NCBI GenBank assembly: GCA_948474755.1
Contig: CAOLHI010000963.1
Span: 124,001-188,000 of the forward strand
Direction: 5' to 3'
DNA length: 64,000 nt
Origin: Ctenosaura bakeri
Lineage: Eukaryota; Chordata; Lepidosauria; Squamata; Iguanidae
Of the stretch, positions 33,341 to 42,372 are shown in pieces. The translations under genes and the position numbers were made by a program. How positions within the stretch are numbered: the first letter of the stretch is position 1; the number at the start of each line of letters is the position of its first letter. The notes below the pieces were generated by a model. The model was not told the DNA's origin, did not search any database, and saw only the letters and a program-made list of their open reading frames with translations.

Positions 33341-34548
33341 GTACACAATTAAACACTACCATAGACCAATCCTGATTTTCAGAACCAAAGGCCATACAGA
33401 CAGTGCCGTCTAGGCTGCCTGTAGGAAGCTTAAAAGGGATGCAGCCAGCATGCCTTCCTTTGAAAGGCAGTTCCACATCAAAGTGTCCAGGATCTCCCAG
33501 GCAGCTTGGGAAATTCTTCCAAAATTTTCCAGTCTGATTGGGAAATTTGGAGAGGTGTAATCAAAAAACCTAACTTAACCAGTTCTTGGGAAGAGGGCAT
33601 ATTTTATAGGAACCTCTCAACCCAATCCCTTTCTTCTCTAGGTAAGATTGGGAAAGAACTTTGTCAGAGTCTTGGAAACAGTTGTCAATCAGTGCTAAGG
33701 TAGAAATCAACGCACAGTGATTTCACTGAAATTCCACTAGCTTCCGTCGCACCAGAGCAGAGACCCTCCAGATTTAGTAACACACAAAGTGACATCACAG
33801 TGACTTCTCTGTGAGCATGAGAAATCATGGTTTATTTATACTGAGTTCTATCTTACCATTAAAACTTCAAATTCTACTAACACTTATTTTAAAAGGAAAA
33901 AATGAGACATTTAAGTAGCACATTAGAATATTACTGTGCATCACAACTGAATCACTTAATCACAGTATGAGCACAGCAACAGAATATATAAATTCACAGC
34001 TGAAATTTAATCTAGACAAACTCTAGGAATCCTCCCTCAGCTTAAATAGCTGAAGAATTTCGACAAACATCATCAGATGGGTTTTCCCATCTCTATTGCT
34101 TACCACGCAATTACTCTTTACATCACTCTCCTGCCCATGTGGTTATTTAACTAGCAGATGTGGCTTCATTTTCAGATGGGAAGAATACACGTGGCTTTGT
34201 TCTGCAGTTGGGAGAAGGCACCTTGGATCCCTTTAAATACCACACTGTTACTGAGCACATACATTGCATTTTGGGGATGCTTCTGTCCCCTGCCAGGTAA
34301 ACAAAGCTTGTAGACTGAAGGGAGGTGGGCCTCAGTGGCAACAGTGAGGTGAGGGAGGCTAGATTGGAGCTGACTGTGTCAGGCATAAGATGATGGAGTA
34401 GCTCAGGTGAACAAGGCACTCCTGTGGGCTCTTGTGAGGCCAAAAGCATGTGCCAAAAGCACAAAAGTACACTCCTGTGGGCTCTTGTGAGGCCAAAAGC
34501 ACGTCAGACCAAACTGCGTGCTCATGCCAGACCACTACAGAAGACTTA

Positions 34549-34728
34549 AGTCATTTCCGCACTAGCCTGTTATAGCAGTATGATTCCACTTTCAACATCC
34601 TATGGAATCCTGGGGTTTGCAGTTTCGGGAGGGGCCAGCTGGCCCATCCCGAAATTGCAAACTCCAGGATTCCATAGGATGTTGAATGTGGAATCATACC
34701 GCTATAACAGTCTAGTGCAGAAATGGCC
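34549..34728. mobile_element. Foldback MITE, GGCCATTTC family, TTA target duplication
   Basis: Hairpin with left end AGTCATTTCCGCACTAGCCT and right end GTCTAGTGCAGAAATGGCC. Arms carry CTTTCAACATCCTATGG / ATAGGATGTTGAATGTGG. TTA at 34546-34548 and 34729-34731. Confidence 0.85.
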
Positions 34729-35375
34729 TTAGATCTCCAGAAGTGTTCTCCCAATATAAAGCATTCTGCCATTTGGATTGCAAGATTATAGGACAGATGA
34801 TAATGCTTCTTCCCTAACCATGGAGAGGGAGCAATTAGAATATGTTTTGACCCCTCTGGCTGCTCAGTCCATATCTGGCCCACAGTTAATGTTCCTACCC
34901 ATCTCATACAGAGGCATAACATAATGGCCAACATCCTACATTGGGCTCGTGTAACATCAATCATTGCCTGAGGAGTTAAGTGATAGTTACACTATGTCAC
35001 CCTTATAGTGAATGGCAATGTTGTTCAACTGTTGAATATGTGGCAGCATGCACACACACTCAGTCCCATTATGAAACAACTGATGCACAATGGCAACTGT
35101 AGTCTAATGTTAAAGGGGAACTACTGCACTCACTACATGTCTGCTCTTCAGTGGTATCAGCTCTGCACACACACACACACCGCTTGCTTTTCCCACCACT
35201 GGGTGCTGCTGCATTGTTTGGGTGTGAAATCATTAGAGTCACTCCTCCACATTTGCAGATTTGATTATTTGTGAGTTTCTCCAACCTCTGACCCCTACTT
35301 GCAAGCACTTCCCTCCCAGGGAAACCTTCCCTCTCAGGAGCTCCACTCAAGCCATGAAACCTTTTAGAAACCTGC

Positions 35376-35443
35376 CTCTCCTCCTCCTCCTCCTCCTTTC
35401 CCCCTCCTCCTCCTCCTCCTCCTCCTCCTCCTCCTCCTCCTCC
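35376..35443. repeat. (CTC)n microsatellite
   Basis: Two CTC runs separated by a short TTTCCCC interruption; polyserine or polyglycine frames in it are artefacts. Confidence 0.95.
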
Positions 35444-35804
35444 AACAGCCACTGCCTAACCAGCTATGGATGGATTGCAGCCCAATTTCTCAGTTTCATT
35501 AACCCTGTTGCAACACCCCTACCCACCCAAGGAAAGCGATAGACAAAAGAGAGGAAGCATAGGACCACCATGCCTGTCCAATCTCTTTCTCTGACATGAT
35601 TGGGATCCTGAGTGCCTGTTCTCCTCACCATGCCTTGGCCACCTTCCCACAGACACACACACATATATTTTGATATTTGCAATTTTTCCTCTTTTATGGG
35701 GTATTGCACTCCTAACCGTAGCAAATGTGGAAGGTTGATTGTATTTAGTCATATTCCCAAACATCTGATTGGTGTCTCAAGGAGACTCCATTGCAATGAA
35801 CATA

Positions 35805-36214
35805 GACCCTTTTTGCACCTTACCTTTTTCTCAGAGCTGGGGTGCGGGGCTTGCACAAGCAGCCTCCAGCAAGAGGCTCCCACGTCCCGGTCCCATTGGC
35901 TCCGCAGCTGCTTCCTGGTTGTGCGAGCGCCTCGCCTCTTCCTTTCACAGTGCAGCCTGGGACCTTTCCCAGCCTGCACTGGACAGGAAGCGCGACTGGC
36001 CTGGCTCCCGAGGCTCTGCATGCAAGGTAAGTGCGCACGGGGCCCTGGAGCAATGCGTGACTGTGCATCATTTTCGGCTTCAAGCCAAAAATGAAAAAAT
36101 GCATGCGCGGTCCGCGTCAGGCCTTCAGCATCGCACAAATGTGAGTGCGTTGTGTGGACCACTCCTTACATTTACGCGATGCTTTCACATCAGAAATTCC
36201 ATGTGAAAAGGGCC
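35805..36214. mobile_element. GC-rich MITE (GGCC-terminal family), ATA target duplication
   Basis: Left end GACCCTTTTTGCACCTTACC and right end CATGTGAAAAGGGCC, with ATA at 35802-35804 and 36215-36217. The 410-bp body is GC-rich (CTTGCACAAGCAGCCTCC, GTGCAGCCTGGGACC, CCTGCACTGGACAGGAAGC) and includes a splice-donor-like AAG|GTAAGTG near 36026. It lies about 220 bp from the DIRS terminus. Confidence 0.78.
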
Positions 36215-36431
36215 ATAGTTTATTGCCACACTGACAAACAGTTACACACTGGTTGAAAATGTGCAAGTGCTTGCACACCACTTATGCTCATGCAACTCTT
36301 TTTTTACAACTCTGTCACTTTTCTGAATGTGGCCATTGCACAAAATGTACAAATATCGGTATAAGAGAACCTATGTGTGCATAAGACTTCATTAGGAATC
36401 CAGCCAATATCACCTAAACTAGAAGAGGGCA

Positions 36432-36619
36432 AAGAACAGGTTGCTTACCTGTAACTGTGGTTCTTCGAGTGGTCATCTGTGCCTTCATACACTAGGAGCT
36501 TTAGCGCCTGCGCGGTAGCGTTCGGAAACTTCTAGAGCTTGTTCGCTTGGCGGGAACCCCTCCCCCACGCCGGTACTGCGCATGCTCCTCCCGCCGAGCA
36601 ACGGTCTCTCCTCAGTTCT
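36432..36619. repeat. DIRS right inverted terminal repeat
   Basis: The inner 139 bp (36481-36619) is an exact reverse complement of 42373-42511. The outer part (36432-36480) is end-specific: it differs from the left terminus (TCGAGTGGTCATCTGTG against TCGTGGTCTCTGTG) and is copied in the internal complementary region at 36675-36734. Confidence 0.93.
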
Positions 36620-36674
36620 GTTGTCCGCCGTAGAACCTACAGGGACCTGAGAAAGAGGGGAGGAAGGGCGGGTG

Positions 36675-36770
36675 TGTATGATGGCACAGATGACCACTCG
36701 AAGAACCACAGTTACAGGTAAGCAACCTGTTCTTCTTCTTCGTGGTCTCTGTGCCTTCATACACTAGGAG
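36675..36770. repeat. DIRS internal complementary region (ICR)
   Basis: Two abutting halves. 36675-36734 is the reverse complement of the right terminus 36432-36491 with one mismatch in 60. The following half, to 36770 (CTTCTTCGTGGTCTCTGTGC to CACTAGGAG), is the reverse complement of the left terminus 42494-42529. Joined here, the two ends represent the junction of a circularised element, the template thought to let DIRS elements regenerate complete termini. The ICR lies between the recombinase gene and the right terminal repeat, as in canonical DIRS elements. Confidence 0.93.
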
Positions 36771-36806
36771 ACTGTGTAGCTTACCGGTCGGACGGCGGGT
36801 CAGGTC

Positions 36807-38675
36807 CTACAGCACGGAAGCCAACACCTCACGTCCAAACCGGGCATCTCTGCGCGACCGGCAGTCGAGCCTGTAGTGGCGCACGAAGGTCGATGGTTGG
36901 GACCAGGTCGCCACACGGCAGAGTTCATGCAGGTCAACTCCTCGCAGGAGGGCCGCAGAAGTAGCCACCGCTCTGGTGGAGTGGGCTCGAAGCAGGACTG
37001 GCGGACGCTTCCTCGCGAGCTCATACACCAGTTGAATAGTCCTCACCACCCATTTGGAGAAGCGCTGGGTGGACACTTTGAGGCCCTTCCGATGTCGCCC
37101 ATAGCAAACGAAGAGATGCGGCGTCTGTCGGAAGGAAGCAGTCCTGTCCATGTAGAAGGCCACGGCCCGACGCACGTCCAGGGAGTGGAGAGACTGCTCC
37201 AACGGTGTCGTCGGGTTCGGGAAGAAGGCAGGCAGGATGATGTCCTGGTCAAGATGGAAACTGGACACCACCTTAGGCAGGAACGAGATGTCAGGTCTCA
37301 GGACCACCTTGTCTCTGTGGAAGACCGTGAAGGGCTCATCGGATCGAAGAGCTGTGATCTCACCCGCTCGCCTCGCTGAGGTCACCGCTACCAAGAAGGC
37401 AGTTTTCATGGTCAGGAGCCTGTCATCCGAGGTCGCCATCGGCTCGAAGGGCGGCTTTGTCAGCTGCGAGAGCACCAGCGAGAGGGACCACGGCGGTAGC
37501 GGCGGCGATACCGGCGGGTAGAGATGATGAAGTCCTTTCAGGAACCGCTTAACGGTATCGTTCCTGAAGAAGGCCGAGGCAGCCGATCGTGGCGGTTGGT
37601 ATGCCACGATCGCGGAAAGATACACCTTCAGGGATGGAAACGCCAGCCCCTGTTGCCGGAGGTGCAGGAGGAAATGCAGGACGGTAGAGAGCCCCGCGGG
37701 CGATACCGGCTCACTCCTCTCGTTAGCGAAGGTCAGGAAGCGTCGCCACTTGTATTGATAGTTGCGACGGGTGGATTCCTTCCTGGCTGCGACGAGGACG
37801 GTATCGAGCACGGGATCGTCTAGTGCGATATCCTCCAGGCATGGAGGGCCAGGCGTGGCAGGTCCGGATGGAGGACTCGGCCGCCGGAGTGGGAGAGCAG
37901 GTCCGGTGTCGGTGGCAACCGGAGCAGGTCGTCTCGTGCGGCTTGTAGCAGAGGTGCGAACCAATGTTGCCTCGGCCAGTACGGGGCTACCAGGATCGCG
38001 TCGGCTCGGTCGGCGAGGATCTTCGATATCGTCCGGCCGAGCAGCGGGAACGGCGGGAACGCGTAGAGGAGTTCCCCGGTCCACGGAAACTGGAAAACGT
38101 CCCCGATGGAGGCAGGATCGTGGTCCGCTCTGGAACAGAATCGGCGACACTTCGCGTTTTCCCTGGTCGCGAAGAGGTCGATCGATGGTTCGCCCCAGCG
38201 GTCCCGAATCAGTCTGAACGCCTCTCCGGAGAGAGACCATTCGTGATGGGATGAGGTGTCCCTGCTGAGGGCGTCTGCCGTGGTGTTCTCCTGCCCGGCC
38301 AGGTGAACTGCCACGGGATGCGTATGCAGGCGAATGCACCATTCCCACAAGTCGAGTGCAATGTTGAGCAGGGTTGTGGAGTGAGTCCCTCCTTGTCTGT
38401 TGATGTAACAGACGGCGGTGGTATTGTTCGTCAGAACCAGGACCGTCTGCCCCGCTACAACGTGGCGGAACGCCCGTAGCGCTTTCAAGACAGCGAGTAG
38501 CTCCAGCGCGTTGATATGGAGAGCGGTCTCGTCGTCGGTCCATCTGTCGCGGACTCTGAGATCGCCGCAGTGGGCACCCCATCCATACAGGGAGGCGTCG
38601 GTCGTTACCGTCACCTTCGGTGTCGGTTGTTGGAAAGGCATCCCTGACATGAGATTGCGTCGCGACTGCCACCAT
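36807..38675 (-). CDS. DIRS tyrosine recombinase (YR)
   Basis: The open frame is 622 codons, but the recognisable recombinase begins around residue 279 (about 37841), just where the RT frame ends. The first ~280 residues lie over the RT gene in another frame, are rich in Arg, Pro and Ser, and may not be translated. The core has an N-terminal SAM-like DNA-binding region (about residues 285-395) and a catalytic domain: SARRAGEI with the first catalytic Arg (R436), then AHSTRAVA with the His-x-x-Arg pair (H565, R568), and WSQPSTFVRHY with W591 and the nucleophilic Tyr601. All expected catalytic residues are present. The enzyme would integrate the circular DNA by strand exchange through a 3'-phosphotyrosine intermediate. 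An ATG inside the overlap or a frameshift from the RT frame could start it. Confidence 0.93.
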   Translation of the reverse strand: MVAVATQSHVRDAFPTTDTEGDGNDRRLPVWMGCPLRRSQSPRQMDRRRDRSPYQRAGATRCLESATGVPPRCSGADGPGSDEQYHRRLLHQQTRRDSLHNPAQHCTRLVGMVHSPAYASRGSSPGRAGEHHGRRPQQGHLIPSRMVSLRRGVQTDSGPLGRTIDRPLRDQGKREVSPILFQSGPRSCLHRGRFPVSVDRGTPLRVPAVPAARPDDIEDPRRPSRRDPGSPVLAEATLVRTSATSRTRRPAPVATDTGPALPLRRPSPPSGPATPGPPCLEDIALDDPVLDTVLVAARKESTRRNYQYKWRRFLTFANERSEPVSPAGLSTVLHFLLHLRQQGLAFPSLKVYLSAIVAYQPPRSAASAFFRNDTVKRFLKGLHHLYPPVSPPLPPWSLSLVLSQLTKPPFEPMATSDDRLLTMKTAFLVAVTSARRAGEITALRSDEPFTVFHRDKVVLRPDISFLPKVVSSFHLDQDIILPAFFPNPTTPLEQSLHSLDVRRAVAFYMDRTASFRQTPHLFVCYGRHRKGLKVSTQRFSKWVVRTIQLVYELARKRPPVLLRAHSTRAVATSAALLRGVDLHELCRVATWSQPSTFVRHYRLDCRSRRDARFGREVLASVL

Positions 38676-39733
38676 CGGAGGGATGAGCGGACGTCTCCCG
38701 GCAGCTGCAGTCGGAGTGTCTGTTCGTCTCGCAGGGGGTCGAATATGCGGACGAACCAGTGTTGAAGAGGTCTCGCTCTCAGCCTGGCGAGATATGTCAC
38801 AGCGGTCGTCGCAGCCATGTAGCCCAAGAGCTGCTGGACGCTTCTCGCAGATAACGTCGGGGCCGTACGCTCGTGAGCGGCGGCCCGGATCAGGGTTTGG
38901 GCTCGAGACTCTGGTAGGTACGCCCTGGCGGAGGTCGAGTCGAGCGTCGCCCCGATGAAGTCCAAGATCCTCGCCGGCTCGAGGTGGGACTTCTTCGGAT
39001 TCACCCGTAGACCAAGGCGGGTCAGGAGTGACAACGTCATGTGGACGTCATGGTAAAGTCTCTGTTTGCAGGACGCCACCAACAGCCAATCGTCGAGGTA
39101 AGGGAAGACAGAAGCACCCTTCGTTCGCAGGAAGGATACCACCGGGGCCATGCACTTGGTGAAGACCCTTGGGGCAGTCGAGAGTCCGAACGGCAGCACC
39201 TTGTACTGGTAACAGGTGTCATCGACTGCGAAGCGGAGGTACCGTCTGTGCTGCGGGCGAATGGCGATATGGAAGTATGCGTCTCGGAGATCGATGGAGG
39301 CGAACCAGTCCCCTCGATGTAGGAAGGGCAGGATCGATGGTATCGTGACCATCTTGAACCTTTTGGGGCGGATGTAGTAGTTCACCCCTCTGAGGTCTAG
39401 GATAGGTCGGAGGGTACCGTCGGCTTTCGGTACCGTGAAGTACCTGGAGAAGAAGCCGGTGGTCTTGGCCTCTTGCGGGAGCTGCTCGATCGCCCCTTTC
39501 TGGAGGAGGGATTGGATCTCTTCCAGGAGGGCCGGACTCGACGGCGTGGAATAGTAAACGCCTCGAGGAGGAATATCGAGAAACTCGATGGCGTAGCCAA
39601 GACGGACGATGGAAAGCACCCAAGAGTCCGTAGTGACACACTGCCACTCCGCGAGATGTCGAGCAAGAGTCGGTCGGTCTCTGAGCGCTGATGGTAGGCT
39701 GAAGAGTGGGTATTGGTAGGTCCTGCCAGGCAC
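37820..39733 (-). CDS. DIRS reverse transcriptase-RNase H-methyltransferase polyprotein
   Basis: A 637-codon frame. RT: SIDLRDAYFH (D148), LPFGLSTAPR and PYLDDW (D214, D215), the catalytic aspartates and fingers/palm motifs of DIRS/Ty3-like enzymes. RNase H: TTDASLYGWG (D379), NALELLA (E411) and ENTTADALSRD (D487); the usual TDNT aspartate reads TNNT (N436). The C-terminal third (about 515-605: IDLFATRENAKC, YAFPPFPLLG, APYWPRQHWF) is the DAM-like N6-methyltransferase-type domain typical of DIRS. The first listed codon is GTG, and no ATG precedes the conserved region; the frame is open upstream into the gag 3' end. Translation may therefore use a +1 shift or reinitiation at the gag stop two bases away. 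It copies element RNA into DNA. Confidence 0.93.
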   Translation of the reverse strand: MPGRTYQYPLFSLPSALRDRPTLARHLAEWQCVTTDSWVLSIVRLGYAIEFLDIPPRGVYYSTPSSPALLEEIQSLLQKGAIEQLPQEAKTTGFFSRYFTVPKADGTLRPILDLRGVNYYIRPKRFKMVTIPSILPFLHRGDWFASIDLRDAYFHIAIRPQHRRYLRFAVDDTCYQYKVLPFGLSTAPRVFTKCMAPVVSFLRTKGASVFPYLDDWLLVASCKQRLYHDVHMTLSLLTRLGLRVNPKKSHLEPARILDFIGATLDSTSARAYLPESRAQTLIRAAAHERTAPTLSARSVQQLLGYMAATTAVTYLARLRARPLQHWFVRIFDPLRDEQTLRLQLPGDVRSSLRWWQSRRNLMSGMPFQQPTPKVTVTTDASLYGWGAHCGDLRVRDRWTDDETALHINALELLAVLKALRAFRHVVAGQTVLVLTNNTTAVCYINRQGGTHSTTLLNIALDLWEWCIRLHTHPVAVHLAGQENTTADALSRDTSSHHEWSLSGEAFRLIRDRWGEPSIDLFATRENAKCRRFCSRADHDPASIGDVFQFPWTGELLYAFPPFPLLGRTISKILADRADAILVAPYWPRQHWFAPLLQAARDDLLRLPPTPDLLSHSGGRVLHPDLPRLALHAWRISH

Positions 39734-39734
39734 G

Positions 39735-42200
39735 TCAAAACCGAGACTTTGTCTCGGAGGAGGACTTCTTGGACGAAGCCGGGCGTCGCCTAATCGTGCG
39801 TCTGGCCGATGAGCCGGAGGACGGTCTCGACTGTCCAGACTGGGCCGAACGCTGGAACGACGAGGTGGAAGATCGTCGCCAGGATGGGCGGAAGGTGGAG
39901 GTCCTGCGGGCTTGCGTGGCCGGCTGTAGCCCGATCTTCTTGGCGGTCAGCCTCGCCTTAACGAGATTGTCCAAAGCTTCGTCTGTGGACGAATTGAATA
40001 GGCCCTCACCGTCGAAGGGGAGATCTTCAATCCTCCTTCTGGTGTCCTCCTGGATGTCGGCCGGCCGCAGCCAAGCATGGCGGTGCAGGCCGATGGATCC
40101 CGCCATGACCCGGGAGGCAATCTCCACTGCGTGCCTGGAGGAGGCCATCTGCTGCCGAGCGATGGAGATGGCCTCATTGAAGATCACGGAGGAGGCTTGG
40201 CGGATGTCCTCCGGTACCGCCTCCATCGCCGGTTGCAGGCGATCGAGCACCTTTTTCAGGTATGCCGCGAGGCAAGCCTGAGTGTTGGACAGCCTGATCT
40301 GCAAGGAGGCAGCTGAATAGAACCTTCTTGCATAGGCGTCCAACTTCCTGCCCTCTTTGTCCGGCGGGGTGGTGTGTTGCCTGCCGGAGCCTTTCGTCTG
40401 TGCCGACTCGACCACCACAGAGTTCGGTGCAGGGTGATTAAAGAGATAACCGGCGTTATCCTTCTGCACCCTGTAGAGGTGTTCCAACCGCTGCGGTATC
40501 GGCTGAGCCGAGGCCGGCCTATCCCAGGCGGCCTTCACTAGTCTGGATACCCGGGGCAGGAGAGGCAGCGGGGCTGTGGCAGGTCGCTTCTCCTCGAAAA
40601 CGGAGAAGGCTGGATCGTCGTCCTCCGGCTCCGCATCGGCGATCTTAAGGCCGAGGGTAGTAGCCATGCGGAGCAGCATCGCAGAGAACTGGTGGACGTC
40701 CTCTGGAGCAGAATCTGGGATCGGGTCCCCGAATCCCAGCGGAGGAGACTCCTGGGAGGCCGCCTCAGACACCTCTGATTCCGCACTCGAGTCGTACGAC
40801 TCTGAGGTCGGTGAGTCCTCTCGCCGCTCGCTTTCCGGCTCCTTCGCAGTCGCCACAGGTATTGCCTTCCTAGGCTTCTCTGCAGCCGGGGCGGTGGTAG
40901 TAGCAGCGTCCCGCTTGGGCTGGCTGACTACTGACTTCACCTTCTTAGTGGTGACAGGGGTAGTCTGGCAGGCTGACGTCGTCGTAGCCCGCTCAGTCAC
41001 CACCGACTCCGTAGGGCGCGTCGCCGTTGCCGTGACCCTAGGAGGTGGCGATATCGCCCGATACCGAGGTGAAGGCTCCCTCGCCCTATGATATCGAGGA
41101 GAGGGAGAGCGGCTGAAGGAGCGGCGGTCCGACGGAGATCGGCTTCGGCGTCGACGGTACCGAGCCTCGTCCCCTCTAGGCGAGCGCGATTCGCGCTGTT
41201 GACGAGGTGACCGGGACCTCCGGAAGGTCTCCCAGCGACTCGGGCCACGATGGTACCGATCCCGGTACGATGGCGAATGTGACCGATAAGAGGCCGGGCG
41301 CTCTCTCCATTCAGATTCCCTCGCGTACCTGGCCACGTAGGACGCCGAGGTGTATCTGGAGGCAGACGAGCGAGGTTGTTCCTCTCTTGTCTCCCTAGTA
41401 GGCGGCGAGGCCACCGGACGCTCGGAAGACCGGGACCGGGACCGGAAGGAGGTCGAACGCCGCTCCGGAGAAGCAGAGGGCTCTCTCTGCTGCAGGTCGG
41501 CCGACCTGCGACGGCTAGGAGGGCGGTGGCGCTCCTCCACCAGGGTTGGAGGGTCTGCCACAGGCGAGTCCGGGCGCTGTTGGGGAACGTCCTCGATCTC
41601 ATCCTCCGAGAGATCGACGGACTCGCCTCGCCCTTTGGAAGGCTGCTGAGTAGGAGGAGGAGTAGGAGGTTGAACGTCCCCAGCCGGGGAGCGCTTCTTC
41701 TCCTTCTTCTTCTTCTTCTTCTTCTCCTTCTCCTTGCCCTTGCCTCCGTCCGGAGCAGGGCGCTTTTTAGCAGGCGTCTCCGTCAGGGGAGCCTCAGCCT
41801 TCCTCACCGTCGAGGATCCTTTTGCTGACTTGGCAGCCGCCGACAGCTTCGGGATCCTCAGTAACGCCGAGATCGGCGTTTTCGCCGGTACCGAGCCCGA
41901 TACCGACGAGGTGGACGGAACGGCAGCCGCCGATACCGTCGATGGCGTGGTCGTCTTCTTGTCGGCCATCTTGGAAGTGGAGGTCTCGTCTATCACCCGC
42001 AGAGACTGTTCCCAACAATAAGACTTAAGTCTCGCGGACCGGTTGCGGAGAGTTTGGGGAGTAAAGGGAGTAAAATCCCGGCAAATTGGGCAAGTCCGGA
42101 TGTTGTGGGACTCACCCAAACAGAAGAGACACTCCTTGTGGTTGTCGTTGAGGGCAACCTTGCGCCCACAGGACACGCACTTCTTGAAGAGCGCGGACAT
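39735..42200 (-). CDS. DIRS Gag-like protein with Cys/His-rich N-terminus and RS domain
   Basis: I choose the ATG at 42200 (821 codons), because the upstream ATG at 42410 lies inside the terminal repeat and the protein start MSALFKKCVSCG fits DIRS gag genes. The N-terminus has a Cys/His cluster (CVSC, CLFC, GESHN, CPIC within ~40 residues), a likely zinc knuckle. A lysine run lies at about 41740-41695 and a long Arg/Ser-rich stretch (RSRSRSSERP, SRSPRQQRESRSPRG, RRRRSRSPSDRRS) at about 41540-41060. The C-terminal third carries the DIRS gag signature HAWLRPADIQED and LPFDGEGLF. The frame ends TGA at 39737-39735 beside the RT frame. It presumably packages element RNA; the RS stretch suggests nuclear or splicing-factor contacts (inference). 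Confidence 0.9.
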   Translation of the reverse strand: MSALFKKCVSCGRKVALNDNHKECLFCLGESHNIRTCPICRDFTPFTPQTLRNRSARLKSYCWEQSLRVIDETSTSKMADKKTTTPSTVSAAAVPSTSSVSGSVPAKTPISALLRIPKLSAAAKSAKGSSTVRKAEAPLTETPAKKRPAPDGGKGKEKEKKKKKKKEKKRSPAGDVQPPTPPPTQQPSKGRGESVDLSEDEIEDVPQQRPDSPVADPPTLVEERHRPPSRRRSADLQQREPSASPERRSTSFRSRSRSSERPVASPPTRETREEQPRSSASRYTSASYVARYARESEWRERPASYRSHSPSYRDRYHRGPSRWETFRRSRSPRQQRESRSPRGDEARYRRRRSRSPSDRRSFSRSPSPRYHRAREPSPRYRAISPPPRVTATATRPTESVVTERATTTSACQTTPVTTKKVKSVVSQPKRDAATTTAPAAEKPRKAIPVATAKEPESERREDSPTSESYDSSAESEVSEAASQESPPLGFGDPIPDSAPEDVHQFSAMLLRMATTLGLKIADAEPEDDDPAFSVFEEKRPATAPLPLLPRVSRLVKAAWDRPASAQPIPQRLEHLYRVQKDNAGYLFNHPAPNSVVVESAQTKGSGRQHTTPPDKEGRKLDAYARRFYSAASLQIRLSNTQACLAAYLKKVLDRLQPAMEAVPEDIRQASSVIFNEAISIARQQMASSRHAVEIASRVMAGSIGLHRHAWLRPADIQEDTRRRIEDLPFDGEGLFNSSTDEALDNLVKARLTAKKIGLQPATQARRTSTFRPSWRRSSTSSFQRSAQSGQSRPSSGSSARRTIRRRPASSKKSSSETKSRF

Positions 42201-42372
42201 AAGACGAAGAACGCCAAACTGCGAAAATCCGAAAAGACCAAAGCCGAAGGGGGAGTCCGAAAGAGAGGTCAGAGACAGTCCAAAAGTCCGTAAAACCGTG
42301 AAAACAGCAAGCCAAGCACAAAAGTGAGAGGAACAAACTAAAGAACCTTCCGTACGCGACGGCGGACGAGAA

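Noticed and set aside
35069..35542. Open frames with polyglycine or polyserine
   Set aside because: Translation of a (CTC)n microsatellite.
36876..37523. Long plus-strand open frames at 36876-37379 and 37237-37521
   Set aside because: They lie antisense to the DIRS recombinase core in GC-rich DNA, where stop codons are rare; their peptides show no domain.
39706..41828. Plus-strand and out-of-frame open frames of 100-200 codons
   Set aside because: Shadows of the DIRS gag and RT genes, with Arg/Ser/Gly-rich composition caused by the GC-rich RS-coding DNA.
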